Shown piece by piece: positions 1 to 8,362 of a DNA stretch of 38,677 nucleotides; positions within the stretch are counted from its first letter, which is position 1, and each line of letters starts with the position of its first letter. The translations under genes were made by a program, and so were the position numbers. The notes under the pieces were generated by a model, which saw nothing but the letters and a program-made list of their open reading frames with translations, had not been told where the DNA came from and ran no database searches. The stretch spans positions 1 through 38,677 of the forward strand of contig CADCDW010000010.1 of the NCBI GenBank assembly GCA_902800325.1, written 5' to 3'. The DNA comes from an uncultured Lachnospiraceae bacterium (GTDB lineage Bacteria; Bacillota; Clostridia; Lachnospirales; Lachnospiraceae).

Positions 1-91
1 GCGATGGACACCCTTGCTGTTCGGCTATACACTTCCTCGTTGCCTAGGCGTGTTCGGGACTTACACCCGTTAGAGCGCGCCCATGGCGCGC
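1..91 (-). mobile_element. 5' end of a group II intron (partial, runs off the window)
   Basis: Read on the minus strand from 91, the sequence opens with a perfect hairpin (GCGCGCC, AUG loop, GGCGCGC). It continues with a GGGTGTAAGTCCCGAAC-type segment, CGCCTAGGCAACGAGG, GTGTATAGCCGAA and CAAGGGTGTCC. This series is what I recognise from domain I of bacterial group II introns. The first bases are GCGCG rather than the usual GUGYG. The rest of the ribozyme and any reverse transcriptase would lie left of the window. The 5' splice junction would be near 91/92, directly after a terminator hairpin, which is the preferred target of class C introns. No rRNA or coding explanation fits. The plus-strand ORF across this stretch is a shadow. 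Confidence 0.75.
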
Positions 92-97
92 AAACAA

Positions 98-137
98 AAC
101 GAGATGTCAATCTAACCAGATTGGCATCTCGTTTTTT
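98..137 (-). terminator. Bidirectional rho-independent terminator
   Basis: A 15-bp stem (98-112 with 119-133, one G-U pair) and a six-base loop are flanked by T-runs on both strands. It ends the SGNH hydrolase gene transcribed from the right. On its downstream side it forms the 5' exon of the group II intron, so the last bases before 91 (TTTTGTTT on the minus strand) would be the intron-binding site. Confidence 0.85.
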
Positions 138-147
138 CATGACGCAC

Positions 148-777
148 TTATGCAGCCTCAATTTCCTTTATCTTGGTAAGCACCGCCCGGGCGAGTGCCT
201 TATGTCCGTTTTCATCCATATGCTCCTGATCGGTTTCGCTCGGAGATGAATATTTTGATGCATCAAGGAAGTAAATGTTTTCTTCCTTGCTTATTCTGCT
301 ATATACATCTGCAAGTTCTTTTGAAATCTCCACTGATTTCTTTGAAAATTCAGTATCAAAATTATCCTCCCAGACTCTTTCTCCAAGATGAATCGGTGAT
401 ATAAGTAAAACCTTACTATCTTCAGACAGATTCTTTATCTGTGCGAGGAGCCTCTTTACTCCCTTTCCTATTATCTCGGGAGTTGCGCTATATACTGTCT
501 TGCAATCATTAGTTCCAAGCATAACAACTATTAAATCCGGATTATTATGGGTTTCCAAAAGCAATGGAAGAAGCTTTGTCCCACGTCTTCCTTCTCTTAA
601 GGGATCCTCAAATATTGTAGTTCTTCCACATAAGCCTTCCTCAATTACCCTATAGTTGTCAAGTCCAAGTTCTTCATTTAATATACTTGTCCATCTTACT
701 CCCCAAGGATAACGCTTTCCAGTCTGCGGTATATATCCATATGTATTAGAATCTCCAAAGCAAAGAATATGTTTCAT
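148..777 (-). CDS. SGNH/GDSL-family esterase (arylesterase-like)
   Basis: A 209-residue cytoplasmic hydrolase without a signal peptide. Block I is FGDSNTYGY with the nucleophile at S10. Block II glycine is around G51, block III is GTND with N90, and block V is D183-x-x-H186 (TDQEH). The full SGNH catalytic set is therefore present. The short length and the N-terminal GDSN place it with stand-alone arylesterases and acyl-CoA thioesterase-like enzymes (TesA, MsAcT-like) that cleave small esters. The substrate cannot be read from the sequence. The start is supported by an AGAGGGTGG ribosome site just upstream. It looks monocistronic: a probable promoter is upstream and a strong terminator begins 11 bases after the stop codon. 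Confidence 0.88.
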   Translation of the reverse strand: MKHILCFGDSNTYGYIPQTGKRYPWGVRWTSILNEELGLDNYRVIEEGLCGRTTIFEDPLREGRRGTKLLPLLLETHNNPDLIVVMLGTNDCKTVYSATPEIIGKGVKRLLAQIKNLSEDSKVLLISPIHLGERVWEDNFDTEFSKKSVEISKELADVYSRISKEENIYFLDASKYSSPSETDQEHMDENGHKALARAVLTKIKEIEAA

Positions 778-816
778 AAAACCACCCTCTTTTCAAATAT
801 GAAATATGTTGTGGTT

Positions 817-822
817 ATTATA
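817..822 (-). promoter_or_regulatory. Probable -10 box of the SGNH hydrolase gene
   Basis: The minus strand reads TATAAT about 40 bases upstream of the start codon at 777. The -35 is weak (TTATGC with an 18-base gap), so only the -10 is well supported. It fits the SGNH gene being its own transcription unit. Confidence 0.4.
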
Positions 823-886
823 CTATGATCAACGGATTTTGCATAATTCTTAAATGATATGGCAGGTTATAGAATTAAGCTATAAT

Positions 887-961
887 CTATGCAGATGCCT
901 TTAAAAAAAATTCACCAAAACGTGTAAGTGGCTTTTTTCCGTAACAGTATTCATAATACAC
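887..961 (-). pseudogene. Short coding relic, family unknown
   Basis: This is a 24-codon stretch after the stop of the DUF6892 gene, in the same frame, ending at TAG. From a GTG at 961 it would read VYYEYCYGKKPLTRFGEF and so on. The residue pattern is protein-like (aromatic, with a charged turn), unlike random AT-rich DNA. There is no ribosome site in front. I read it as the C-terminal scrap of a lost gene or of the downstream end of the neighbour. Chance cannot be excluded. Confidence 0.25.
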
Positions 962-985
962 CTCGTTGATTAAGATAACAATGTC

Positions 986-1993
986 TTACTCCACTGTAGC
1001 CAGCGGTTCTACCTCTATCCCTAACGGAGTACATATTTTTTGCAATTTGGCTGCATCTTTGTCATTTCCGAATATAAGCATCTTTTTCAGATTTTTAAAT
1101 TGTTTAAGTTCAGACTCAGAAATACTGTTAAAATCAAATCTTTCATCTTCTCCATCCCATTCAGGCGCAATATTCATATATATTTCATCCGAACCATCCA
1201 TATTAATCTCAGTCACAAAATCAGCAAGTCTTGCCGGAATAGGCAACTCCTTAAAGTAATTAACAGCAGCTCTCACATTCTTATCAGTTTCAAGATTCCA
1301 ATGCGCCTTCTTAAACGCCATATAATCATAGATATCAAAATAAGGTTTTAAAACTTCCTGATTGTACATTAATTCATTAATAACAGCCAATTTAAAATTA
1401 AAAGTATCAAATACGAGACTTTCTTCATTTGGAATCTTAATATCATAATTCACTTTACACTTTGGTCTTTCCGGCTCAAACGATATAATAACATCCTTTA
1501 ACAACAAGTCACCATCATAAAATGGTTCTTCATCCTCAGTAACTATTGTTGTTAAAACCTGAATATATTTCTTTTCTTTACTCTTCTCGTCCACAAGTGG
1601 CTGGCATCCAAAGCCCGATACAGATTTCCAAGTTTTATCCTTATCTATCTGTTTACCTAAAACAGTCAGATTACCAACATATTTCTTTTCACATTTATCA
1701 TCTTTAAAATCATATATGTTATGTCCGGTTACATATAGTGTTAATCCAACTATATTATGATCATTATCTTTATAAGCTTTTTTTCTTTTAAGATTACTCA
1801 GATATGCCGTAGAACCTTCAAATTCCATTCCCAACTCATCATAATAATAAGTTGTATGCACATCATTATCATCTCCGTCTGCTACAATTCTCGCATCACC
1901 TAACAATTCCTTTATTTCACTGTAAGACATAGGAAATTGAAGAATCCGTCCATTTATACTTACCGAAGTATCTGATACGTCTATAGAATTCAT
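986..1993 (-). CDS. DUF7738/DUF6892-type two-domain protein of unknown function
   Basis: A 335-residue soluble protein. The open frame extends to 2065, inside the GH3 gene. I start at 1993 because an AAGGAGTGG ribosome site lies just upstream of that ATG. Residues about 5-190 resemble DUF7738 (opening SINGRILQFP..Y.EIKELLG, then beta-rich segments). Residues about 200-335 resemble DUF6892 (FNFKLAVINELMYNQEVLKPYFDIYD, later IYMNIAPEWDGED). The assignment rests on my memory of these families. They have no established biochemical role; related proteins often sit among SMI1/KNR4-type accessory genes. There are only 22 bases between the GH3 stop and this start, so co-transcription with GH3 is likely although the functions look unrelated. 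Confidence 0.75.
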   Translation of the reverse strand: MNSIDVSDTSVSINGRILQFPMSYSEIKELLGDARIVADGDDNDVHTTYYYDELGMEFEGSTAYLSNLKRKKAYKDNDHNIVGLTLYVTGHNIYDFKDDKCEKKYVGNLTVLGKQIDKDKTWKSVSGFGCQPLVDEKSKEKKYIQVLTTIVTEDEEPFYDGDLLLKDVIISFEPERPKCKVNYDIKIPNEESLVFDTFNFKLAVINELMYNQEVLKPYFDIYDYMAFKKAHWNLETDKNVRAAVNYFKELPIPARLADFVTEINMDGSDEIYMNIAPEWDGEDERFDFNSISESELKQFKNLKKMLIFGNDKDAAKLQKICTPLGIEVEPLATVE

Positions 1994-2015
1994 AAATCCA
2001 CTCCTTAATATGTAA

Positions 2016-3947
2016 TTAATATGTAAGTCCGTAGCCTCTTTCAAGCCAAGGGTTTTCAGAACCAATCTTTTCTACAGAGTCGTACCATGGGCTTGGCAGC
2101 CTGCCGGTAAAATCAGAGTTGCCACAAAGAACATTGGAGACTCCCTGACCTTCGGTACCCGGTAGATAGCACATAACTACTCCGTCCCAGTCATCTATAT
2201 AATCATCTATAAATACATTTCTTCCTGCTACGATACATGTAACTATCGGTTTTCCATACTTCTTCGCTTTTTCTATAGCCGATGCATTACCCGCGAGACC
2301 AAGCGGACCGCAAAGATCTATATCTTCCGCATCGCCGTTCCATTCTGCGTAGGCCTGTTCTCCTACAACCAGAAGAATTACATCTGCATTTTCAGCCTCA
2401 GCTTCTTTGGTAATAACATTTATTCCGTATTCGTCTGATTTTTCCAAAAAGCCCTCTCGTATGGTAGTTAATCCAGGTATATCCTCCATATAGCTTTCGT
2501 TCCAGTCTAAAGTCCATCCACCGCACTGAGCCACATCATTATCAGCTGCCGGTCCCATTATATAAACGCTCGTTCCTCTTTTGAACGGGAGTACATCTCC
2601 CTCATTTTTAAGAAGTACGAGGCTTTCCTCAACAGCCCTCTCGGCAACTGCCCTATACTCTTCCGATCCGGTTTCTTTTTGAACAGTTTCGAGATTTTCA
2701 AAAAACGGATCTTCAATTATACCAAAATCTTTTTTAACCTGAATGATACGTCTTACCGCATCATTGATCCTATCTTCTGATATATCACCCTTTTCCACTG
2801 CTTCAACGATAATATCACTAACCTCATCCGCTGTGCTTACTTCCATAAGCATATCTATACCTGCATTTACTGCAGTAACTATCTGATCATAATAAGTATC
2901 AGGCGAAGTCTTTTGAACCGAATCCCAGTCACTGACTATAAAGCCCTCAAATCCCATATCATTTTTTAGCATATCAATATATTGCTTATTTTCGTGCATC
3001 TTTACACCATTTACAGATGAATGACTTATCATGATTGTTTTTACGCCTGCATCTATATGTGCCTTATATACCGAAAGAAGCTCTTCTATCTCTTCATCCG
3101 AAAGAGATGCATCACCTCTGTCTATAAGTCTGTCTACGTCCGAATGTTCACCTGTTCCGTAGACTACATTGCCATCACCGAAGAAATGTTTTGTACAGGC
3201 GATAACACCTCCATCCTGCACACCTTTCATATAGGCTATCGAAAGTTTCTTGATAGTTTCCAAATCAGAGCCGTAACTTTCATATGTCCTGCCCCATCTG
3301 GGATCAACTGACTGAGCCACACAAGGCGAATAATTCCAAAGCATATGACAGAGTTTTGCTTCATCGGCAGTTATAAGGCCAACCTGATACATAAGTTCTT
3401 CATCATCTGCGGCTCCCATTCCTATATTGTGTGGAAATATAACAGTATCAACCGCATAGTTTACTCCATGTAAATCATCCTGTCCGTAAACGAAAGGAAC
3501 ACCCGCCTCGGAAGAAACTGCCATCTGTTGAAACTCATCGATATAATCCTGCCATTCCTCATAATTATAATAAAAATTCCTTGACAGAACTCCGCCGTAG
3601 CAATTCTTTCCCATCGCCTCGGTACTCGTTTCATAACATGCCGGTAAAACCATCTGATTAGCCTTCTGCTCCAAAGTAAGAGATGCAACTATCTCATCAG
3701 CGGTCATATCCGCATACTCCATATATTTATAGTCACCGTCTTTAGACTTTTCTTCTGTAGTCAAAGAATCACTATCGGATGCAACCTCCTGCTCAGAAGT
3801 AACTTCGTCACTCACAGCCTCAGTTGTACTATCCTTTTTTCCACTTTTGTCTTTACCACAACCGAAGATTGAAAGACCCATTGACGCAGCCAAAAGAAAT
3901 GGTAAGACTTTTCTTTTAAACATAGTTGATATATACCCTTTATGCAT
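2016..3947 (-). CDS. Glycoside hydrolase family 3 beta-glucosidase, lipoprotein
   Basis: A 643-residue secreted enzyme predicted to release terminal beta-linked sugars (glucose or xylose) from oligosaccharides. The signal peptide ends in lipobox SIFG-C30, so it should be lipid-anchored on the outer face. A Ser/Thr/Glu-rich linker (about 34-70) precedes the (beta/alpha)8 domain. That domain carries KHFFGDG (about 253-259) and nucleophile D340 in VSDWD. The second alpha/beta domain supplies the likely acid/base E535 (GEQAYAEWNGD), as in the barley exo-glucanase type. It stops after GYGLTY and lacks the C-terminal fibronectin-III domain of many GH3 enzymes. The first ATG has an AGGAGG site seven bases upstream; an in-frame ATG at codon 9 is the alternative. 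Specificity is not readable. Confidence 0.9.
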   Translation of the reverse strand: MHKGYISTMFKRKVLPFLLAASMGLSIFGCGKDKSGKKDSTTEAVSDEVTSEQEVASDSDSLTTEEKSKDGDYKYMEYADMTADEIVASLTLEQKANQMVLPACYETSTEAMGKNCYGGVLSRNFYYNYEEWQDYIDEFQQMAVSSEAGVPFVYGQDDLHGVNYAVDTVIFPHNIGMGAADDEELMYQVGLITADEAKLCHMLWNYSPCVAQSVDPRWGRTYESYGSDLETIKKLSIAYMKGVQDGGVIACTKHFFGDGNVVYGTGEHSDVDRLIDRGDASLSDEEIEELLSVYKAHIDAGVKTIMISHSSVNGVKMHENKQYIDMLKNDMGFEGFIVSDWDSVQKTSPDTYYDQIVTAVNAGIDMLMEVSTADEVSDIIVEAVEKGDISEDRINDAVRRIIQVKKDFGIIEDPFFENLETVQKETGSEEYRAVAERAVEESLVLLKNEGDVLPFKRGTSVYIMGPAADNDVAQCGGWTLDWNESYMEDIPGLTTIREGFLEKSDEYGINVITKEAEAENADVILLVVGEQAYAEWNGDAEDIDLCGPLGLAGNASAIEKAKKYGKPIVTCIVAGRNVFIDDYIDDWDGVVMCYLPGTEGQGVSNVLCGNSDFTGRLPSPWYDSVEKIGSENPWLERGYGLTY

Positions 3948-4055
3948 AAATTATCCTCCTGATTAATATACATATACCGATACACGGATTTCTAATTAGC
4001 TATACATTGTTGCATGCGCAAAATGTACAGCTAATTACGAAACGATGTACTGGTT

Positions 4056-4844
4056 TTACGCTTTTAAATCCTTTTTCATATATTTTAAATAAGCTGCTAT
4101 AATTCCAATGACCATAAATATAAGTCCGATGATAAGACAAGGTATATCTATCGACTTATCATTGACTATATCAGCTCCGTCTGTATATCCATAAGGTGTA
4201 ATATATTTAAGAAAATCAACTTTATCAGATATGTTGGTGATCAAATTGAGAAAATAAAAACCTGCCGTTACTCCTATACCGATACCTATGCCCGATCGGC
4301 TTATAAATGCAGAAATTCCAAAACATATACCTGCAATTTCAAGTTGCATCATAAATAAAGCACCATGATATAAAAGCATTTCCTTCCAGAGAATATCTTC
4401 ATGTATAGCCGCTATGGATATTACAGCCAGTAAAAATATGATAACATTCATAAATACAATAATCAATAAAACAGCTAAGAGTTTTTCTGTAACAACTCTT
4501 TTTCTTGATATCGGATGAGTATATAAAAACTCCGCAGTACGCTCTTTTTCTTCTTTCATAAGCGCGGTTATACCCATTATCGCCGCAAAAAAAGCTCCAC
4601 CTATACCAAGTATATTGCCACATTCTATGGTATAAAATCCGATCAGTGTACCAAAATTAAGTCTATCCATTCCAAATGCGGCAGAAAAATTGCCCATCTT
4701 TGAAAAAACTTTTGTCGCTTCATCCATTTCATTTTTCATTTCAGGATAAAGGAATATACATGCAAGTATAAAAAAACCTATAGCTGCTGTCCAGATTATA
4801 AATGCACTTTTATTTTGTTTAAGTTCATGCTTTAAAATGACCAT
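4056..4844 (-). CDS. ABC-2 type transporter permease
   Basis: A 262-residue integral membrane protein with six likely helices (about 15-33, 78-100, 118-143, 155-182, 184-203, 235-255). The amphipathic segment MKEEKERTAEFLYTHPISRKRVVTEK between helices 2 and 3 is the conserved cytoplasmic coupling region of ABC-2 permeases. It follows the ATPase gene with two bases between stop and start, so the two are translationally coupled and should form one exporter with a homodimeric permease. Relatives export antibiotics, peptides or lipids; the cargo is unknown. The start sits behind GAGGT. Confidence 0.85.
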   Translation of the reverse strand: MVILKHELKQNKSAFIIWTAAIGFFILACIFLYPEMKNEMDEATKVFSKMGNFSAAFGMDRLNFGTLIGFYTIECGNILGIGGAFFAAIMGITALMKEEKERTAEFLYTHPISRKRVVTEKLLAVLLIIVFMNVIIFLLAVISIAAIHEDILWKEMLLYHGALFMMQLEIAGICFGISAFISRSGIGIGIGVTAGFYFLNLITNISDKVDFLKYITPYGYTDGADIVNDKSIDIPCLIIGLIFMVIGIIAAYLKYMKKDLKA

Positions 4845-4846
4845 GG

Positions 4847-5713
4847 CTATACCTCATAATAATTCATAAATATCTCTTCGAGAGTCGGTTCCGTTATGGA
4901 TAAATCTTTTATATCACTTTCAGCCAGTGCTTTTAAAAGTTTTTTAATATCTCCTGTGTACAAAAAACTGCACATTTTATCTGACTGTTTAATATCCGAG
5001 ATGCCGGTCAGGGACGATGTATCAAAATTGCCCACAAAGCTTACCTTCTTGGCACCTGTTTCTTCAAGCTTTTCAACTTTATCAGAAACTATTATTTTTC
5101 CGTTTTTAATAAATGCTGCATATTGACAGTAGCTTTGAACCTCCGAAAGAATATGAGATGATAAAAAAACTGTTGAACCATGTAAATTTTCTTCGGTAAG
5201 TATTTTAAAAAACTCCATCTGCATAAGCGGATCCAATCCGCTTGTCGGTTCATCGAGTATAAGAAGTTTTGGCTGATGCTGGATGGCACATACTATACCT
5301 GCTTTTTTTCTGTTGCCAAGAGAAAGTTCATCGACCTTTTTTGATGTATCAAGACTTAGTCTTTCACAAAGCTCCGCAGCTTTTTTACTGCAATCTTTAT
5401 GCTTTAAAGAGGCCGAAAAATCTATAACGTCCTTAACCGTCATTTTGTTATAAAAATTAATCTCAGACGGCAGATATCCGATATCTTTAAGTATTTTGTC
5501 ATGTTCTTTAACGATATCCATTCCAAATATAGTAGCACTTCCCGATGTAGGACTTATCAACCCCAAAAGTGTACGGATTGTCGTGGACTTACCTGCACCG
5601 TTAGGACCTATAAAGCCAAAAAAATCTCCCTCTTTTACAGTTAAATCAAGTTCCTTTATGCCGTATATATCTCCATATTTCTTTGTCAGTTTATCCGTTT
5701 TAATTGCAACCAT
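4847..5713 (-). CDS. ABC transporter ATP-binding protein
   Basis: A 288-residue ATPase of the ABC-2/drug-resistance (CcmA-like) class. Walker A is GPNGAGKST (36-44), the signature is LSLGNRKKAG (130-139, a divergent LSxGQ with N for Q), and Walker B is LLILDEP with D154 and E155. The H-loop histidine follows in SSHILSEV. The C-terminal 80 residues form the usual accessory domain of this class. It energises the permease encoded two bases downstream. The ribosome site is modest (GGGAAGAG). No regulator gene (GntR or two-component) adjoins it, so the inducer is unknown. Confidence 0.9.
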   Translation of the reverse strand: MVAIKTDKLTKKYGDIYGIKELDLTVKEGDFFGFIGPNGAGKSTTIRTLLGLISPTSGSATIFGMDIVKEHDKILKDIGYLPSEINFYNKMTVKDVIDFSASLKHKDCSKKAAELCERLSLDTSKKVDELSLGNRKKAGIVCAIQHQPKLLILDEPTSGLDPLMQMEFFKILTEENLHGSTVFLSSHILSEVQSYCQYAAFIKNGKIIVSDKVEKLEETGAKKVSFVGNFDTSSLTGISDIKQSDKMCSFLYTGDIKKLLKALAESDIKDLSITEPTLEEIFMNYYEV

Positions 5714-5781
5714 AGCACTCTTCCCTATATATATTACTATTTTTTCATTTGAAAACGATGCTCATTTACACATTTTAGATT

Positions 5782-6405
5782 TTAAACTACTCCCGAAACT
5801 CTTAAAATAAGAGTTATCACAAATACTATGCACATAAAAAGAGGTATTCCTTTTACATAAACTTTAATATCCTGCGGACTCATGGTCATATGGAAGAACA
5901 TAGCCGTTCCGATGTAGCCGAGTAAAATCCTTAGCCATAGAGTTCCTATATGAAATACGCCGTACCAGCATGCATATGTAATTATCGCACCGCAAAACAT
6001 CGGTGCCGATGAAATAAATATATATTGTAAAGTAACAAGCAATTTATTGCCCCTGTTTTTGAAATTTACATGTCCGAGACTCTTGCCCTCTTTCTTAAAC
6101 AGTGCCACCTCCGTAACCTTTGCTCCGGTGAGAACAGCAAGCAAAGCATGAGATAATTCATGAAGCATAACCCCCGGAAAGAATAAATAATTAATAATCG
6201 CATATACAAGCCATGGATCTACAAATAAACTCGCCACAAGAGCAAGCGCTTCACCAAGATTGCCAATTATGAATCCAACCGCAATAATCAGAAATGGCAA
6301 TATGATAGCAACCGCCACAGCGAACCATATCGGACTTGCGTGAACCTTATTATACACATCCACAAAACCGACCGCATCGGTAGTTGTCGCTACTTCGTAT
6401 AACAT
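5782..6405 (-). CDS. M50-like site-2-protease-type membrane metallopeptidase
   Basis: A 207-residue polytopic protein with about five helices. FPGVMLHELSHALLAVLTGAKV contains an HExxH zinc motif (HELSH) within a membrane segment. A later MSPQDIK supplies the likely third ligand, an aspartate, as in M50B and DUF3267-like peptidases. Members cut substrates within the membrane, for example anti-sigma factors or precursor peptides. It lies just downstream of the RsbU-like gene but is separated by an inverted repeat, so a role in that signalling chain is only speculation. The start is backed by AAAGGAG. Confidence 0.75.
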   Translation of the reverse strand: MLYEVATTTDAVGFVDVYNKVHASPIWFAVAVAIILPFLIIAVGFIIGNLGEALALVASLFVDPWLVYAIINYLFFPGVMLHELSHALLAVLTGAKVTEVALFKKEGKSLGHVNFKNRGNKLLVTLQYIFISSAPMFCGAIITYACWYGVFHIGTLWLRILLGYIGTAMFFHMTMSPQDIKVYVKGIPLFMCIVFVITLILRVSGVV

Positions 6406-6441
6406 ATCAAAACTCCTTTCCTTAATATATACTCTAAGACC

Positions 6442-6496
6442 GTTTTTTCATTTTGTTTAAATAAGAACCATTCCTAAATCAACAAAATGAAAAAAC
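6442..6496 (-). terminator. 16-bp inverted repeat, possible terminator
   Basis: GTTTTTTCATTTTGTT at 6442-6457 pairs perfectly with 6481-6496 across a 23-base loop. It lies in the 99-bp gap between the RsbU-like gene and the M50-like gene. The stem is A/T-rich and no U-tract follows on either strand, so termination would be inefficient. It could also act as an operator or mRNA stabiliser. Confidence 0.45.
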
Positions 6497-6504
6497 ATCC
6501 GGTA

Positions 6505-8226
6505 TTACATATCATTTCGTCCTTTATATTCGAGACATAACATGGTTAAATCATCAAACTGCTCGGATTCTTTTACAAATTCATCTACCGAAAGTTTCAT
6601 ATTTTTTATCGTCTGTTCGGCAGATACATCCGGATATTTATTGAGCGAATCAACAAGTCTGTCAAGTCCAAACATATCACCTTCGGCATTTTTTGCCTCA
6701 GGTATACCGTCAGTATATAAAAAGAGCTTGTCACCCGGCTTCATTATCGTCTCGTACTCAACATACTGTGCCATATCCATAAGACCGACAACAAGGCCAT
6801 GCTTATCCTTACATAACTCATAGCCCGCACCACCTTTGCTGAAAACAGGGAATTCATGACCTGCATTGGCAACCGTAAGTTTACCTGTAGATATTTCGAG
6901 GATACCGAGCCAAACCGTTACAAACATATTTTCACGATTATTTGAACATATAAGCTTATTGGTATCTGAAAGTATCTGCGCAGGAGACTTTCCCGCCATG
7001 GCATTGTTGGCGATTATAATCTTAGACGCCATCATAAATAACGCGGCAGGAACACCTTTTCCAGAAACATCCGCCATAACTATACAAAGATGGTCTTCAT
7101 CAGTTAAAAAGAAATCATAAAAATCACCACCGACTTCTTTCGCAGGATCCATAGTTGCATATATATCAAAATCCTTTCTTTCCGGGAACGCAGGAAATGT
7201 ACCCGGCAACATATTGGACTGAATCCTTGAAGCAAGTGAAAGTTCTGTACCTATACGTTCTTTTTCGGCAGTAATCCTTGTCAGATTTTCTTCGTGCAAA
7301 GTAAGATCTTCTTCCATATCCGCCATAATAAGGCCAAGATTTTCCAATTCATCACCCGGCCTTATATTAAGATTTGAAAAATGCTTAACATCAATCTTTC
7401 CTTCCCGCTTATCTGCGACATAAGCCTTAGCTGCATCAGCTATACTGTTTATAGGCTCTACCAGCGACTTATTCATGCGTTTTGTCATAATATAACCCAT
7501 AACAATTATCGCAAATAAAATTGCGATAACATACTGCAGGATAAATTTACCGACACCATCAAGCGCATCTGTGGCACGTACAACAACAAAAACAAATCCG
7601 GCTTCAGGATTTCCCTCCTCTATAAAAGCACCACTTACACATATAACTCCCCTGCTGAAAAGAAAATAATATGTACGTGGAAATGATCCGTTGCCGCGAC
7701 TGAAGAAATACTTCTGAAACCACCCCGGTACACTTTGCTGCTTTCCTACCGGATATAGATGACCTGGTCTCGGATCCGTATCTGCCACTATGATAAGCTT
7801 ACCGTTTTTTTGGTCTGCTACAGCAAGGAAATAATCAGACATATCTTCAGTTCTTGTATCACATAGGATCTCAATCATACGTTGGTAATCTTTATCATTA
7901 TTTATCTCATCAAAATAAGCATAGTAAGTATCATCCATTTTTGAACTTCTATGCTCCTTATATATCTCCAGAGTACGTTTGGAAAATTTACCCGGATCAA
8001 CTTCCTGTTTTACAATGTCAAGATTCTCATGTGCTTTATCATATGCTTCCTTCATAGCATCCTGCATGGAAGCATTCATATACATACCAAGACCTATTAA
8101 AAAACAAATAAAACCAAGTATAATAGAATGAACAGCCGCCGCATTAAAAACTTTGGCATTGAGAGAATTCTTTCTTTTTTCTCTTTTACTCATTTCCCTG
8201 ATTGATTTTTTTATTTTTTTTCCCAT
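6505..8226 (-). CDS. RsbU-like membrane PP2C (SpoIIE-type) phosphatase with HAMP domain
   Basis: A 573-residue sensor phosphatase. It has an arginine/lysine-rich cytoplasmic start, TM1 at about 28-50, an extracytoplasmic sensor region (about 51-225), TM2 at about 226-248, a HAMP-like segment and coiled coil to about 340, and then a SpoIIE/PP2C catalytic domain. Metal-binding aspartates are visible in GGDFYDFF, MADVSGKG and the later DGIPEAKN and FDDLTML. It should dephosphorylate the STAS protein encoded two genes upstream, releasing the antagonist to bind the RsbW-like kinase. The external sensor suggests it reads an envelope or extracellular signal. It is the last gene of the apparent operon starting at 10923. 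The start sits behind AAGGTGAT. Confidence 0.87.
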   Translation of the reverse strand: MGKKIKKSIREMSKREKRKNSLNAKVFNAAAVHSIILGFICFLIGLGMYMNASMQDAMKEAYDKAHENLDIVKQEVDPGKFSKRTLEIYKEHRSSKMDDTYYAYFDEINNDKDYQRMIEILCDTRTEDMSDYFLAVADQKNGKLIIVADTDPRPGHLYPVGKQQSVPGWFQKYFFSRGNGSFPRTYYFLFSRGVICVSGAFIEEGNPEAGFVFVVVRATDALDGVGKFILQYVIAILFAIIVMGYIMTKRMNKSLVEPINSIADAAKAYVADKREGKIDVKHFSNLNIRPGDELENLGLIMADMEEDLTLHEENLTRITAEKERIGTELSLASRIQSNMLPGTFPAFPERKDFDIYATMDPAKEVGGDFYDFFLTDEDHLCIVMADVSGKGVPAALFMMASKIIIANNAMAGKSPAQILSDTNKLICSNNRENMFVTVWLGILEISTGKLTVANAGHEFPVFSKGGAGYELCKDKHGLVVGLMDMAQYVEYETIMKPGDKLFLYTDGIPEAKNAEGDMFGLDRLVDSLNKYPDVSAEQTIKNMKLSVDEFVKESEQFDDLTMLCLEYKGRNDM

Positions 8227-8305
8227 ATAATCACCTTACTATCAACAAGTTAAAAACCTAATGATTCCTTATATATCTTTAACATTTTCAGTATATTTAT
8301 AAGTC

Positions 8306-8362
8306 ACTATAAAACTTCTGTTAAAAAACTCTGTTAAAAAACTTCTGTTAAAAACTCTTTTC
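8306..8362. repeat. Short tandem repeat, about 13-14 bp units
   Basis: Read on the minus strand, units of AGA(A)GTTTTTTAAC occur about four times (last copy imperfect). They cover the final codons and stop of the degenerate ATPase gene and the start of the 121-bp gap before the RsbU-like gene. Copy-number slippage here would change that gap and could alter the last residues of the protein. Confidence 0.7.

Noticed and set aside
4-249. Plus-strand ORF of 81 codons at the window start
   Set aside because: It is a shadow over the group II intron segment and terminator; no ribosome site and the protein has no family character.
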